A stretch of 64,000 bases of DNA, from contig OY987226.1 of assembly GCA_963920705.1 (NCBI GenBank), positions 1,118,501 through 1,182,500 on the forward strand, read 5' to 3'. The notes below the pieces were generated by a model. The model was given only the letters and a program-made list of their open reading frames with translations. It was not told where the DNA came from and did not search any database. A program made the translations under genes and the position numbers. This document shows, one piece after another, positions 43,463 through 54,039 of this stretch; positions within the stretch are counted from its first letter, which is position 1, and each line of letters begins with the position of its first letter. This DNA comes from Odiellus spinosus. Taxonomy: Eukaryota; Arthropoda; Arachnida; Opiliones; Phalangiidae.

Positions 43463-44718
43463 TTAACTTCTGGATAGTTTAATCACCACTTCCGACTTTA
43501 ATTGCGGCAATGCGCTGACCTTGAGGTTCTTGCGTTCTCCGTACTTATCGAATATCGATTTGAAAACCCCGCTGCCTGAGGACAAGACGTTGGCGCTCAT
43601 CTTCCGAACCACTGGTAGAATTTCTTCCAAACTATAACCGGAATAATGAGAAAGTTGAGCGTCCCAAGTACGGATCTTTGGATGAAGAGCTTTCTTAGCT
43701 AAGTAGAAAGCGGAAGCCGCTATTAACGACGGCTGACGACAAGACAGACTGGAATCCACCAACGAAAGTTCCATTACGTATTTGGCGGTGGCGTGCGTCT
43801 TTAAATCGCTATCCGCTGCCCGGGATAATCGTCGTAAAAATTGAATGGGTAGTGGTCTTCCGATTACGAAATCCAACGCAGTTATGATCGTTATTTCCAT
43901 TTCCAAGACTTTTTTCCTGGTATACGCGCCGTCCGTGACTCTTACGAAATCTTTAATTTCTGGGAAGTAGACCTCCTCGTACTTGCAGGCGATCAGCGTC
44001 GCTGTGATTCCAACCAGCTGGAAGTTCTCTTTCGTGACGCGTTCTACATCCAGGAAACGATCCAGGATTGACACTGCTAGGTATAATGTCTCGACGAGAA
44101 GATCGAATCTATGATGAACCTGCAACGACAAATTTCAAGATGGTAATTCGACGTTGGCTGAAATTAAGAAATATTCTTATTTACCTGGACTAGCCAATCG
44201 ACGAGGATATTACGCATCCTACTAGTTACGTGCTTTTGTTTCTTAACGAATGTATCGGAAATTGGAATAGATAATTCGCTTTCTCTAAGGTATTCGTATA
44301 TATCGGCGGCGTATTTCGGACACAGGCAAATATTGTCCGTCGTATCGATATCTCGAACCCCATCCGGCAACAGTCTCGAAGAGTATGACGTAAGATTGGT
44401 TCGTTCCAGGTATTCGCTAGCCCATTCAGTCGAAGTGACTTCCGTAGCTTGAGCGAGGTTGCCAAGACGTTCGTCGGCCGACGACACGATACAGAACGGT
44501 TGAACTCTCGCAACTTTGACCGGATCTTTGACGGGGACGCGAGATTCGGGAATATCCCGAGTTTTCTCGCCTTTCAGCTGGTTGACGATCAGTGGATTGT
44601 TCTGGACATCGTTGAGGGCCAATCGTTTTTGGCGCGGTACGTTGCTTGGTTTTTTCGTAGCCACGACTGCATTCGTCGAATTTTCTTTACCAATTCTGGG
44701 CACTACGACTAAAGCCAT
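43463..44718 (-). CDS. CycB: G2/mitotic-specific cyclin B
   Basis: Two exons, 44718-44185 and 44119-43463, joined in phase 0 at WLVQ|VHHRF: 396 aa. It activates CDK1 for entry into mitosis. The N-terminus has a KEN box (11-13) and a destruction box RLALNDVQN (32-40, R-x-x-L-x-x-x-x-N), both signals for APC/C-driven degradation. The cyclin N-box begins around residue 140 with PKYAADIYEYLRE and contains the MRNILVDWLVQV helix, followed by CKYEE. The C-box follows, with the B-type GRPLPIQFLRR motif and SALPQL near the end. The motif set fits B1/B2 type better than A or B3. The protein lies back to back with a zinc-finger gene (ATG to ATG 424 bases), so a shared promoter region is likely. No defect is seen. 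Confidence 0.95.
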
Positions 44719-45142
44719 CGCGACAGCTTTTCCACACGAATTTATGATACTTCAAAATTACCTACACAATGGCACGAAGTTATCTGATTAATCGTTAGTT
44801 TTGTCCAAAGTATTTAAAGGAATAGTTTTTGGATTAAAAAACAATGTTAAATGAGGGTGCAACCCATAAATGTTTTTTGTCAACATTTGATTAGAGTGTA
44901 TAAAAAATTCCAATCATCTCTTTGCACTTTCTCGCGACAATTAAAAATAAGACTTGTTGGTTTGGATTAAAACATTCGGGAAACGAATTTAGACTTTGCA
45001 AAAATAGGGAAAGATGTAAATTTTGACTGAAACAAAGTAAGAGGAACTTCAGTTATTATAATTCTAAATATTTTTCTATTACAGTATCAGAGTAATAGTA
45101 GCCGGGGGATGTGTCTTTTTCAGTGTTGAAATTTGAATAACG
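44719..45142. promoter_or_regulatory. Divergent promoter region, cyclin B / ZF4
   Basis: 424 bases separate the ATGs of cyclin B (-) and ZF4 (+). It must hold both 5' UTRs. Near 45103-45125 a splice acceptor (TGTGTCTTTTTCAG|TGTTGAAATTTGAA) precedes the ZF4 ATG, so part is a 5' UTR intron; AACAAA|GTAAGA near 45035 is one possible donor. No specific factor site is called. Confidence 0.5.
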
Positions 45143-45970
45143 ATGTTCCACCCCGAGAATCTAATCAAAAACGAGGGTGTAGGAGACAATGAGCTTAGAT
45201 ATATTCTCCCTGACACGATTAATGAGGAAAACAGCTCGGAAGGAGATGATTTGTACGATGATTTGATCGAGTTGAAGAGAGAATGCGACAGTGATTGCAA
45301 CGAATCTGTCGAGGATTCGAACCAAGAGTTACCTACACCGACTGAAACGGAGAAACCCATCTACAAATGCGGCATATGTTCCTACTCTTGTCATCTGAAA
45401 GGGGAAATAAATAAACACGTGTTAATTCATTCGGTCGAAAAGCCATTTAAATGTAACCAGTGTTCGTATTCTTCTCAACGGATAGGTGACCTACATAGAC
45501 ACGAGCTAATTCATACGTCTGATAAAACTAATAAGCAATTTAAATGCGAGCAATGTTCATATTCTTCTCATTGGAAAGGCGATCTAAATAAACACTACTT
45601 AATTCATACGCTGGGTAAGGTTTTTCAATGCGACCTATGTTCCTACGCTACACATTTGAAAAGTAATCTTAAAAAACACAAGTTAATTCATACGGCCGAT
45701 AAAACCAGCAAGAAGCTTAAATGCGACCAGTGCTCCTTCGCTACTCATTTCAGAAGTGATTTAAATGAACACATGAAAATTCATTCGCGCGAAAAGCGAT
45801 TTATGTGCGACAAGTGTTCGCACAGTTCTTATCGGAAAAGTGATCTAAAAAAACACAAGTTAATCCATTCGGGCAAAAAGGGATTTAAATGCGACCAGTG
45901 TTCGTATAGTTCGCATCGAAAAAATGACGTAAATAAGCACAAGTTAACTCATTCGCGACCAGTGGTTTAA
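45143..45970 (+). CDS. C2H2 zinc-finger protein, 7 fingers (ZF4)
   Basis: 275 aa in one coding exon. An acidic N-terminus of about 70 residues (starts MFHPENLIKNEGVGDNE, with IKNE as a psi-K-x-E site) is followed by seven C-x2-C-x12-H-x3-H fingers from about residue 75 to the end, of the type FKCDQCSYSSHRKNDVNKH. Linkers alternate between HSGKK-type and longer HTSDKTNKQ-type. No KRAB or ZAD domain. Probably a nuclear DNA-binding protein. It is a paralogue of the 12-finger gene at 48081, sharing N-terminal layout, linker insertions and the 5' acceptor block. Target unknown. Confidence 0.88.
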   Translation: MFHPENLIKNEGVGDNELRYILPDTINEENSSEGDDLYDDLIELKRECDSDCNESVEDSNQELPTPTETEKPIYKCGICSYSCHLKGEINKHVLIHSVEKPFKCNQCSYSSQRIGDLHRHELIHTSDKTNKQFKCEQCSYSSHWKGDLNKHYLIHTLGKVFQCDLCSYATHLKSNLKKHKLIHTADKTSKKLKCDQCSFATHFRSDLNEHMKIHSREKRFMCDKCSHSSYRKSDLKKHKLIHSGKKGFKCDQCSYSSHRKNDVNKHKLTHSRPVV

Positions 45971-46001
45971 GGGACAGTTAATTTTCTTTATTTCTTTACT
46001 T

Positions 46002-46007
46002 AATAAA
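46002..46007 (+). terminator. Poly(A) signal AATAAA of ZF4
   Basis: AATAAA 32 bases after the ZF4 stop, followed by T-rich sequence. Confidence 0.6.
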
Positions 46008-47099
46008 ATTATTTGTAACCAATTTAACACGATTTGTTTACCAATTTTGCTAATTATCTACCATTTTTAATTGTCTATTGTTTAAACATTGTGTGGCTTT
46101 CGGAGTTGAAAGCGTGGCTTCATACTGGCCGCGGCACTTTCTATACTCGTTTCGCTCGCGAATATGTTTAGGTAGCTCTGTCTTAATTGAATATAAATTT
46201 CCCAGTCGTTAGTCCGTCTCCACAATCTACTCAATATGGCAGTTTAGCTACCGAATAGTAGTGCCGCGGAAGCCGACTCGGGAGAGAAAGATTCAACGTT
46301 AACTAAGCAAATATATCCTTGTTCTTTTTAGATAAAGGTAAGAATTGAATCATAAACAAACGGGAAATTTGTGTGTGTTCCGCGTTTTATTAATAGACTG
46401 TACACGAGTTAAAATGCTTTAAAAGAAAGCAATAACCCAAATACCCTAAGGACTCTTATCAGTGGCTAATTTAACAAGACCAATGAAGATAAAATTTGTA
46501 ATTTGCTTTAAAAGCTCTAACTCTGGTTTCTTGCAAAATTAGTCTGCTTTACCCCTTTTCGTGTTCATTTGTGTAAAATGTACTTTTTTTTATTCATTTT
46601 TACATGATGTATTAATCCGCTTTTAACATTATCTTATTTGTGAACTGATCTTGAACATTCGGTAGTGTGCTATAGAAACTAGAATCAATAGTTAAAGATA
46701 ACGCCTACCAATCAGATGCATGAAAAATTAACAACCCTTAGCCTAGGTCAAATTTTTGGAGATGTTTGAAACGAATTTGGCAATTTTTCAAACCTTACGT
46801 TGTAAGAAACAATTTATTTGATGCACAAACGGTTAGTTTATTAAGAATGAAATTTGAAATTGCCGTATTAAATTCCCTTAGCACCTAACCTAAGTAGAAA
46901 ACCCCTAGCTAGCCCTGACGAAACGTTTGTTTGATATAGAACAATTCTTTGGCTAATTCGGGACTCTCACGTAAACCAACACTATCGTAATGAAGAGAAT
47001 ATCAATTAAAAATATTTTTATTATGATTATTACTTAGAGATGATAATAATAGACTTATGATTACACGCGTAGACGCTAGAGCTTTCAAAGAGGAGTGGG

Positions 47100-47440
47100 T
47101 CAAGGACGCGCGTGCGCGGTATTAAGCAGTGAAGGTCACGCTCTCCCGGGAAACGGGGAGGAAATCCTACAAATAGTTTACGATTACGACGCGCATGCGC
47201 GATGAAAGAAGCCGCCGCCACCTGCGCTATTATTTCCCACCCATTCCATAATTTCCATCAGCCAATGGAAAGAGAGTGTAAGGAATTTACTATCGCGTAT
47301 GAAGTCGCCGCGAGTAGTAGGAATGCGGAAGTCTATCTCCCTCCCGTGGAGTACGGCGAGTAAAATATTGGGGGTTTCCCTACATTCCGTCAATGAAAAT
47401 TACTACAGCCAATGAGAGGAGAGTATAATATTACGAGGGG
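47100..47440 (+). promoter_or_regulatory. Candidate GC-rich promoter with NRF1-like and CCAAT sites
   Basis: Contains a perfect palindromic NRF1-type site GCGCATGCGC (47191-47200) and a near match GCGCGTGCGC (47107-47116). Two copies of AGCCAATG followed by GAGAGT (47259 and 47404) are CCAAT plus GAGA-like. CpG is much richer than in the surroundings. Position suggests the ZF5 gene as target, but an unannotated transcript is possible. Confidence 0.4.
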
Positions 47441-47690
47441 AACAATTACGTATTCAGTAGGCCTAGCGTTTTTTTTTTGGTCTAAAAATGATGGCGTCAA
47501 TAAAGGCGAGCATTAGCCCGTGAAAATATTTGATGTTTTGGCACGTGACTCAAGGCTGATGCACACAGGCACATTTTTGCGCGCCAATAGTACTTTAGGT
47601 ATTGGTTAATTTTTCATGTATCTATGGTGTGCATCCGACTCTAGTTTCCACTAGCTCTCGCGTAATGGCGCCTAGAAATATTGCTCGTAC

Positions 47691-47971
47691 CAAGGAGGAT
47701 CAGAGAAGGAGAGGAAATGTGGGGCTGCGTTGAGTTAGAGAGAGAAGAGCCAACCTCCCACTCGGGTGGAAAGGGGGGATAGGAAATTCTCGAGGTAAAC
47801 TGTTGTCACGTGGTCGCTAGCTAGCGCGTCTCATAAAGGATTCGTTTTACCCACGCGACAACATTTTACCACGAAACGTCTCTACCCCCGTTCTCCCAGA
47901 GTGGGAGTTTAGGCCGACGCAGTAGGAACCGCGCCGTCCCCACATTTCCTCTCCTTCTCTGATCCTCCTTG
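47691..47971. repeat. 281-bp foldback transposon, copy 2, 7-bp TSD
   Basis: Same length as the copy at 33732-34012 and nearly identical to it. Flanked by a perfect CTCGTAC on both sides. Ends CAAGGAGGATCAG / CTGATCCTCCTTG. The paired changes in the two arms (AAGAAGG versus AAGGAGG) suggest arm-to-arm correction. It sits between the candidate ZF5 promoter and the ATG. Confidence 0.9.
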
Positions 47972-48080
47972 CTCGTACCAAAGTTTAGTTTAATGAAACC
48001 TTAGGACTAATATTTTGGCTTCGTGAGTTTCATTATTTGGCGGGATATGTATCTTTTACAGTGTTGAAATTTGAAGAAAA

Positions 48081-49283
48081 ATGATCGAACCCGAGTGTAT
48101 AATAAAACAAGAGGTCGAAGAAGACGATGAGCTGAGTCATATTCTTCCTGATTACGCGTCTGATACGAGTACAGGGGATAACAGCTCGGACGGACAGGAT
48201 TTGTCTGATGATAAAACCCACTTCAAGAGTGAGGATTCGACACCCGCGCCGAGAAAAGCTAAGAAATTTAACCACAAATGCGACTTATGTTCGTACTCTA
48301 CTCGTCTGAAACGGGAACTAAATAAACACGTAAAAATTCATTCGTTATTTAAATGCGAACAGTGTTCCTACACTTGCCGCTCGATAGTTAAATTAAACGA
48401 ACACGAGTTAATTCATTCGGACGAAAAACCTTTTAAATGCGATCAATGTTCTTACGCTTCTCGATTCAAAGGGAAACTCAACGAACACAAGTTAATTCAT
48501 TCGTCCGAAAAGCCGTTTAAATGCGACCAGTGTTCATACGCGTGTCACACGAAAGGGAAATTAAAGGTACACGAATTAATTCATTCGGACGAAAAACCTT
48601 TTAAATGCGATCAATGTTCGTACGCGTGTCATTTTAAAGGGAATTTAAATACGCATAAGTTAGTTCATTCGACCGAAAAGACGTTTAAATGCGAGCGATG
48701 TTCTTATTCTTGCAATAGGAAAGGGGATCTAATTAATCACGAATTAATTCATACTCTGGGTAAGATTTTTCAATGCGATCAATGTTCCTACGCTACTCAT
48801 TTGAAAGCTAGTCTAACTAAACACGAGTTAATTCACACGGCAGATAAGACTAACGAGACTTTTAAATGCGATCAATGTTCCTACTCTTCTCATTTGAAGA
48901 GGCAAATAAATTATCATAAATTAATTCATAAGCCCGAAAAACCGTTTAAATGCGACCAGTGTTCGTACGCTTGTCATTTAAAAGGGAAATTAAACGCGCA
49001 TAAATTAATTCATTCTTCCGAAAAGCGATTTAATTGCGACGAGTGTTCCTATTCTTGCCATTTGAAAGGTAATCTAACTAAACACAGGTTAATTCATACG
49101 CGAAAAAAGCGATATAAATGCGATCAGTGTTCGTATGAGACTCATTTGAAAGGGATTTTAAATGAACACAAAACTTTAATTCATGCTCCTGAAAAGACAT
49201 TTAAATGCGAACATTGTTACTATTCTACTAATAGGAAAGGGGATCTAGCTAAACACGAGGCGATTCATACTCAATTAGATTAA
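48081..49283 (+). CDS. C2H2 zinc-finger protein, 12 fingers (ZF5)
   Basis: 400 aa in one coding exon. The N-terminus MIEPECIIKQEVEEDDEL carries IKQE (psi-K-x-E) within an acidic patch and is about 64 residues long. Twelve C-x2-C fingers follow, of the type PFKCDQCSYACHLKGKLNAH, mostly with HSxEKPFKC linkers. Finger 11 ends H-x4-H (HKTLIH). An acceptor TATCTTTTACAG|TGTTGAAATTTGAAG precedes the ATG, homologous to that of ZF4, so a 5' UTR intron is likely. Probable nuclear DNA-binding protein; target unknown. It is a tandem paralogue of ZF4, 2.1 kb downstream and in the same direction. Confidence 0.88.
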   Translation: MIEPECIIKQEVEEDDELSHILPDYASDTSTGDNSSDGQDLSDDKTHFKSEDSTPAPRKAKKFNHKCDLCSYSTRLKRELNKHVKIHSLFKCEQCSYTCRSIVKLNEHELIHSDEKPFKCDQCSYASRFKGKLNEHKLIHSSEKPFKCDQCSYACHTKGKLKVHELIHSDEKPFKCDQCSYACHFKGNLNTHKLVHSTEKTFKCERCSYSCNRKGDLINHELIHTLGKIFQCDQCSYATHLKASLTKHELIHTADKTNETFKCDQCSYSSHLKRQINYHKLIHKPEKPFKCDQCSYACHLKGKLNAHKLIHSSEKRFNCDECSYSCHLKGNLTKHRLIHTRKKRYKCDQCSYETHLKGILNEHKTLIHAPEKTFKCEHCYYSTNRKGDLAKHEAIHTQLD

Positions 49284-49485
49284 CTCATGATAAGCCATTG
49301 ATATGAAAATCACTTTCCGAACTCTTATGTTTCGTTCGCGCTTCTTACATTGTAGATTCAACTAATGTTTCGATTAAAATTTGACAATCTTTATGGCGAA
49401 TATCTTTTAACGGTTTGCCAATTTTTTTCTAATCAGTTAGAAGAAGGCCTAAAAGTTAACACTCTATGATCAAGAGTATATTATC

Positions 49486-49644
49486 ACTACGAGTATCGAT
49501 CTCAGCCATTCGCCTGAATCCGTGCAAAAATCGTGTCGAGATAGTGATTTTTAATTTAGTTTTTCTCATACGGACCCACTCACCGCCTTTTATTGCTCAC
49601 GGATGCGGGTCCGTATACTAAGCATAACAGATCGATACTCGTAG
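49486..49644. repeat. Foldback element (CTACGAGTATCGATCT ends)
   Basis: 159 bp with CTACGAGTATCGATCT / AGATCGATACTCGTAG at the ends and inner arms TACGGACCC / GGGTCCGTA. One arm also occurs in intron 6 of the ABC gene (38610-38672). Confidence 0.7.
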
Positions 49645-50488
49645 AGATGATTTTTATATACACAAGATTCAGTTATGTTAGGCTTAGCTTGTTTGGGTTA
49701 TATTGGTTTACGTTAGGTTTATTGATGTCGAAAAGGTAAGCCTAAGTTGTAGATTTTGTCTATAAATATTTAATGTTTATAGAATGAATGACTTAATTAT
49801 AAATTTCTGACTAGTGCATTAGCGCCAAAATTTAAAAAAGTGACGTCTGCCCAAAAAGACTAGGATACTTCTATGAAAAAATATCCAATAAGAAAATATT
49901 TTTATTTCTGCCCCTGGCTATAATCGATCACACTCTTCGGCTGGCTTGGAAATAAGGCACTAGTCGCGGCATTTGACTACTAAAATAAATGCCCTGACTA
50001 TACTAAAATTAATGAAAATCAGGGGGATAACTAGTCAATTTGACTAGTGAAACATTTACCTCAATTCTAATATTCATCAAACCCAAAAAGGGAAAAAACT
50101 AGATTATACGTAGAATAATTCTTATTTCTAGACCTGTTGAAAATTGAATTAAACTCAGATTGTAGTCTGCTTCTCCTAGGATTTTTCTTTGGTTCCAGTT
50201 GATTGTGGATATAAGATTATATATGTGGTTATCGTCTTTGTCTTAACCCTTAGAGCCTAGGTAATTAGGTTAATTTGTAAATAGCTCTTGTAGTAAATTA
50301 GTATTTTTAAACTTTTAACGCGTCTACCGGACTCTATCCTGTCCCGCTGTTACAAAAATTGACAGCTTCAAGTTGAAAGTAAATTTCTGGAGCGAGAAAT
50401 CTAACGGTGATCTTCTAGCCTACTAGCCTAGTAAGTCTGAACTTGGAAAGGCCCAAGGGCTTTCTTTCTTTTCTATATTGTTCTTTTA

Positions 50489-50552
50489 TTCAAGGAGAGT
50501 TGGCAAAATGGGAAATTCTGTTAAACCTCTTGCCCTTGACAACTCTCCTTGA
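50489..50552. repeat. Short perfect hairpin, 14-bp arms
   Basis: TTCAAGGAGAGTTG and its exact reverse complement CAACTCTCCTTGAA are 36 bases apart, with an extra GGCAA / TTGCC pairing inside. A small foldback repeat or a hairpin RNA precursor; nothing distinguishes these from sequence. Confidence 0.5.
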
Positions 50553-50820
50553 ACATTGAACACGAGGGGAAGATATAGAGTTATTGGTTGTGACATTGTT
50601 GTGTAAGATAAGTGCTACAACAATATGGTCACGAGTTACTTAATTAGTATATAGCACACCCAGACTGAGAGTGAGATGACAGTCATGCTGCTGAGATTTA
50701 ACCTTTGCCTCTTCGCAAGCTAACTTTGGTTACAGAAGTCATCCTAGAACCCTAGCTTTGTAAATGACTGATATGCGAAATGAACGGTAGTGCCAATAGC
50801 CAAAATGCTACGTCCCTTAC

Positions 50821-50881
50821 CAAAAAAAGTTGGGGTGATCTGAATAGGTCTTCAAGAACACTACAAAAGTCTTGGGGAAAA
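50821..50881. repeat. AAAAAAGTTAGTCT element, fragment
   Basis: CAAAAAAAGTTGGGGTGATCTG, GTCTTCAAGAACACTACAAA and AGTCTTGGGGAA, in the order seen in the longer copies at 53364 and 55674. Confidence 0.5.
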
Positions 50882-52189
50882 AATACTAAACCTAAAGGTG
50901 CCTTTCACTACTTGCGAGATTAGGAGTAAATGCAAGAAGTTATAGGCCAAAAATCAAGATTAGTTATGTTTTAAAATTTGTTAAATTTACTTTTAAACTA
51001 CCTAGGATCTCGAGTTCCAAGAGTTGAAAATTTTATTTTAAACCTCATTTAGCCCCGATAAAATGTGACAGTAATTTTTAAACGAAAACTTTGTCTAAAA
51101 CATGGCACCACTTCAGCACTAGCTGGGAAGGATCTGACATTTTTCGACACAAGCAATTTGCAATATACATTCTTTATTCCCTTCCAATTGCAATTTAGAC
51201 GTTCACCGTAGTTTTTTCTACCCGTCCCTTTCTCGCATCCAGCCATCAATCAATGGCTTCTCCTCTTGGGATATTATTTTAGAGAACTAGGTAACCCTTT
51301 ACTCCCTCTTAAAGTTTTTAACTCGTTTCATTCAATAAAACTTTATCGGTATTAGGGGAGTGTCGACTTTCATAAAAGTACCGAACAAAACCTGATTTTA
51401 TATTATCTTGCGAAATACGAGCAAATTTAAAAATTCCTTCGGGTGTGTTTTAGAATATCTCAATGTTTGACTAAATTTGTCCATTGCGGTTGACTGGATG
51501 TAAAATTGCCAAAATCAGCTGATTTAACGCTTAATTCTTCGTAAGTTGATATGCCGCTTTATTTTATCTGTTAAAAATCTAAATCCGTAGTCCCGTGATT
51601 TATACGAACGCTTTATCAACCGGATATATGACCTTATATCCGAGTCTTTTAAACTTCTTGATAATTCTCTTTATCTACGCTTACTCGAGATGAGATAGCT
51701 TAGCAAGTTGATCATTTCAAGTGGGCGTGTGGCTTTAGAAGAGCGTTGTTTTCAAAAATAAATTTGATTTTATAATTCGTTTAAAAATTCTCTTTGGTAA
51801 GTGTGGCTAAGTTTCTTCTACAATTATTGTTGGTATTTATAATGGAAAGTTTTTACATATTTAATATACTCTAAAAAAAAAAGGTTAAAGAGATAGTAAA
51901 TCTTTAATTATTATTACCTGAAACGAAATATTTTTATGAGCCCCATGTTAAAATATGCTCTCTTGAATTTTTGGAGAAAAAAAATTAAGAAAAGCTCTTC
52001 AAAGTTAATGAGCTGCGAGAGGTCCTATAAAATCATATATATTTTTAAAGTGTCCTATAATTTTACAAATGGTCCTATATTTTTGGACATTATCAGTAAA
52101 TTTCCAGAACCGTTTGGAGTGGTGTTAAAATTGTAACATTTTTTAGCCTAGCTCATTTATGTATAGTAAGTCTTTGGGTTAAATTTAAT

Positions 52190-52640
52190 GATTAGTTTTA
52201 AACTGTAGTTTAAGTTCTCTGTCTCATCCCGTGTTTAGATTCCTCAAGAATTTAGTCCATTTTGATTATTTAATTTAGTTTATCCGGGACGTTCTTTCTT
52301 AATTCGGGTATATTGGTCAATTTTAAATCTGTTTTAAATCGACTTAATTTTGATTAATTTTTAGGATGATTAGGCTTAAATTGTAGTGTAAGTTCTCCTC
52401 TGTCTCGTCGTGTGATTAGATTCCTCAAGAATTTAGTCTATTTTGATTTTTTAACTTAGTTTATCCTGCACGTTCTTTCTTAATTTGGGTATTTTGGTCA
52501 ATTTTAAATATGTTTTAAATCGACTTAATTTTGATTAATTTTTATGATGATTAGGCTTAAATTGTAGTGCAAGTTCTCCTCTGTCTCGTCATGCTTTAAC
52601 TTTCCCCGTAATTTGACCTATTTTGGCCTATTTTAATTTT
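52190..52640. repeat. Satellite-like array A, about 184-bp monomers
   Basis: About two and a half direct units. Each has TTAAATTGTAGTGTAAGTTC, CTCTGTCTCGTC, then ATTTAGTYYATTTTGAT, and then TTTAAATCGACTTAATTTTG. Related in its first half to array B. Confidence 0.75.
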
Positions 52641-53363
52641 TGAACTCGACTCCAAACTTATTAGACAGTATGACTAAAATGGACAATAATTGATGGAAAT
52701 CCAGTTAAAATACCAGTTGCATCTCTAAAAGCTCCCCAATATAAAGTAGGGAAACTTATCTCAAACGTGATATACTAGCCACTGATTGGTCAGTTAGTCA
52801 CTTCATTAAAATAAAACTATTACCAAGTCTAAAGAAGTTTCAAAAGTTACTTATTGAAATAATTGAAAAAAATTGCGGAGTTTGTATTAAATTAGAAAAA
52901 AAAAGGGATAAATTAAAAACGCAAACACATTTTAAGTTTATTTTAATGTTTATACGGTACAAAGTTTAAAGCATAACGGAACTGATAATCAAAAAATACT
53001 AGGTTACAAATATTCCAGAAAAACAAATTTAACGAGTTTGTTTATGTTACGAAAAATTTCTTAATATGGTTAAGATAAGCGTAGTAAAATTCTGGCAAAA
53101 TTTTTCCATTTTGGGTTTTAGTTTTCATAAAGCGTTGATTGAGATTTACGTGCTGAAATTGGTTTATAGTCATTAACATAAGTGAATAATTTTGGACAAT
53201 ATTAAGGTAGGTTTGACTAAATGCGCTTAATCAAGATAATAATAATGTCTTTATTGGGATACAACTTTCTTGAGAAAAGTGGCAAAAATCACGCTCAATA
53301 AATAAATTTAATGGTTGCGGGTTGGAAGTATCGAAACACCCAAACTTTGAATGTTATCCTTAC

Positions 53364-53467
53364 AGAAAAAAGTTAGTCATAAGAGGTCTTGGGGAAGTTT
53401 TTAAGATGTCTTTAGCACCTCTATAGTGTTCTTGAGAACCTCTTTGGATCAGAGTAACTTTTTTCGG
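53364..53467. repeat. AAAAAAGTTAGTCT element, near-complete
   Basis: AGAAAAAAGTTAGTCATAAG … CTTTGGATCAGAGTAACTTT, an imperfect palindrome of about 104 bp with GGTCTTGGGGAAGT and TGTTCTTGAGAACCTCTT inside. Confidence 0.65.
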
Positions 53468-54039
53468 TGAAGGTTGATTAAGGGAGAATGCAACTTGACT
53501 ACCACTGATTTTCCATCAATACAATATCATTTAAATAATCAATGGAGCGTATTTTTATTATAATCATGAATATTAGTATGACTAATGTTGCCCTACAATT
53601 TTACTTCGGCAAAATTAAAATTGCCAAAGATTGAAATGGCTTTAAAATTCAAAACCAGGTGTTTTTAGAATCATATCTCTAACTTTATTCAAAGGGGAGT
53701 TATTCGTGTATTTAAAAAAAAGATTTTTCGTAGAATATATTTTCAAACAAAAAACATTTGTTCAATTATTTTACGCTATGTAACTTCCTAGTAATTATCT
53801 TAACTTATCTATCAACTGGTGGGATTCTCGTTGTACGCCTTTATTGTCTCTCTTATCATATTTGAACTCCCCATTGATATTTGATCTTGGTGATTTTGCC
53901 GAATCATGTAGCATTAAATTAATTTTAGCCTTCATCATAATTAAAGGATGAGTTTATATCATCTATTAATTTGAGTCTACCACGCTAATTTAAACATTAC
54001 AAAGCCCCATAATTGGTTCATTTCATTTTCTACACAACC

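Larger units (their letters stand above)
45971..48080. other. Intergenic, probable ZF5 promoter and 5' UTR intron
   Basis: No protein-coding gene is seen. A GC-richer part (47030-47440) looks promoter-like. A leader exon for ZF5 may lie here; ATAAAG|GTAAGAATTG near 46335 is one candidate donor, unproven. The second foldback transposon copy is at 47691-47971, 390 bases before the ZF5 ATG. Confidence 0.5.

Noticed and set aside
43463-44718. Cyclin A or B3 identity
   Set aside because: The GRPLPIQFLRR and SALPQL motifs and D-box form fit B1/B2-type cyclins better.
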